Part shown: positions 63,378 through 64,000 of the stretch, in pieces | Position numbering within the stretch: position 1 is the stretch's first letter | Layout: the number at the start of each line of letters is the position of its first letter | Origin: Nocardiopsis sp. ATB16-24 | GTDB taxonomy: Bacteria; Actinomycetota; Actinomycetes; Streptosporangiales; Streptosporangiaceae | Direction of reading: 5' to 3' | DNA: 64,000 bases | Assembly (NCBI RefSeq): GCF_030271535.1 | Contig: NZ_JASCXJ010000014.1 | Span: 62,001 to 126,000, forward strand | Made by a program: the position numbers and the translations under genes | The notes under the pieces: model-generated | What the model was told of the DNA's origin: nothing | Seen by the model: the letters and a program-made list of their open reading frames with translations, nothing else | Databases searched by the model: none

Positions 63378-63545
63378 TTTCCAGATGCAAGGGAGGACGG
63401 AGATCCGTCATGAGCGCCATGTAGATCACGGACCGCAGTACCCAGCGGTTCAGATCGACAACGAGGTCGAACAGTCCCTGCGGATAGGTTCCCACGAAAG
63501 CAGGACAAGGGTGGCGGACAACCAGGAGACCGATGAGGTTTGGTG
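63378..63545 (-). pseudogene. DUF4389-family membrane protein fragment
   Basis: Minus-strand frame reads LIGLLVVRHPCPAFVGTYPQ, GLFDLVVDLNRWVLRSVIYM and ALMTDLRPPLHLE, the conserved core of DUF4389 (usually YPRGLFDFVVGVLRW-like). Only about 55 residues are recognisable; neither start nor end is preserved. The remainder of 63270-63931 shows no other gene. Confidence 0.5.
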
Positions 63546-63931
63546 ACTGGAGCATCACGGCTGCTGTCTCCGTCGTCCCCTCCTCCCAGCGACGTCCGGT
63601 GGGACGCTTACGCCTGCGCGGACGAAGAGCATCGCCATCAGATAGTGAGGAAAGTCCAGCAACCACTTGAACATCCAGAGTCAGTTGTCCACCGTCGGAT
63701 TCAGTGTCGCCTGGACCCATATCGAGTGAGTACGCCACCCGTCACCTCCGACACCCCAGGGGCGGCCGCTCATCCCTCCTCACCTTCGACCTGTCCCGGA
63801 AGGCGCGCCACGGTCAGAACCCTGGAAGGGCCTTTCCCAGGACATACGTCCCCTCGAACTGGGCGTTCCGTCCCTTCTCTGCTTGCGTCCTCGGGCCCAG
63901 GCTGGGGAGTAAAGGACGTGGAGGTGTCGTC

Positions 63932-64000
63932 ATGACGGTATTGGCCGGTTACGCGAGCGAACACGGATCCACGGAGGAGATCGCGCAGAGAATCGCCGCC
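63932..64000 (+). CDS. Flavodoxin-domain protein, cut by window edge
   Basis: ATG 63932, with GGAGGTG before it, opens MTVLAGYASEHGSTEEIAQR, the FMN phosphate-binding loop of flavodoxins/HemG-like proteins. Only 23 codons are in the window. It lies downstream of the metal ATPase in the same orientation and fits the redox theme of the block. Confidence 0.8.
   Translation, partial: MTVLAGYASEHGSTEEIAQRIAA

Noticed and set aside
63540-63935. 131-codon plus-strand frame before the flavodoxin
   Set aside because: Ser/Pro/Thr-rich without motifs and opposite the DUF4389 remnant; looks non-coding.

Overview
This window is high-GC actinomycete DNA. Codon use, the XRE/HATPase regulator pair, the LamG and RHS secreted proteins and the dormancy-type gene block suggest Nocardiopsis or a close relative; the genus is inferred from gene style, not proven. 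It has two parts. Positions 1 to about 50,250 are accessory and mosaic. Positions about 50,600 to 64,000 are more ordinary chromosomal genes for stress, dormancy and carbon metabolism.

The accessory part is organised by a repeated attachment site. A 3' fragment of a tRNA-Arg(UCU) gene, read on the minus strand and ending in encoded CCA, occurs near 6,630, 27,745 and 44,391. Each copy is flanked on both sides by GGAGCA/TGCTCC arm repeats, and a decayed short copy lies at 50,217. No full tRNA is present. I read this as integrative elements stacked one after another at a single tRNA gene. Left of att1: a partial JmjC oxygenase, an aldo/keto reductase, a kinase-like protein and one copy of a duplicated 3 kb module. 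Between att1 and att2: an S1 protein, a LamG/RHS polymorphic toxin with its immunity gene, IS debris, a recombinase with its excisionase, and a lone 906-residue helicase. Between att2 and att3: IS110 and integrase debris, a membrane-tethered restriction enzyme, a tight seven-gene nucleotide/kinase-like operon with its XRE regulator and ATP-binding partner, the second copy of the 3 kb module, an IS, and two cytosolic hypothetical genes. Between att3 and the att4 remnant: a decayed gene followed by a CBASS anti-phage operon (HNH-SAVED effector, CD-NTase, E2-E1 Cap2).

The best candidates for something undescribed are four. First, the seven-gene operon 30405-36231: its promoter and the regulator promoter share pairs of ATGAC-N6-GTCAT palindromes at an identical 23-bp pitch. 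Second, a 42-codon ORF wedged between the CBASS effector and the CD-NTase, overlapping both, that resembles the CD-NTase N terminus. Third, the stand-alone helicase with a large unknown N-terminal half beside att2. Fourth, a structured 5' leader with compensatory stem changes in front of a duplicated small-protein gene.

From 50.6 kb onward come two universal stress proteins, a GH65 phosphorylase with a CBS/BON protein, a DosS-like GAF kinase, an alcohol dehydrogenase, a beta-phosphoglucomutase-like HAD protein, a hemerythrin-tailed P1B-type metal ATPase and the start of a flavodoxin. This resembles the hypoxia/dormancy (DosR-type) clusters of actinomycetes. Several otherwise well-conserved genes carry single-base frameshifts, often in homopolymers, so read-level checking should precede calling them pseudogenes.
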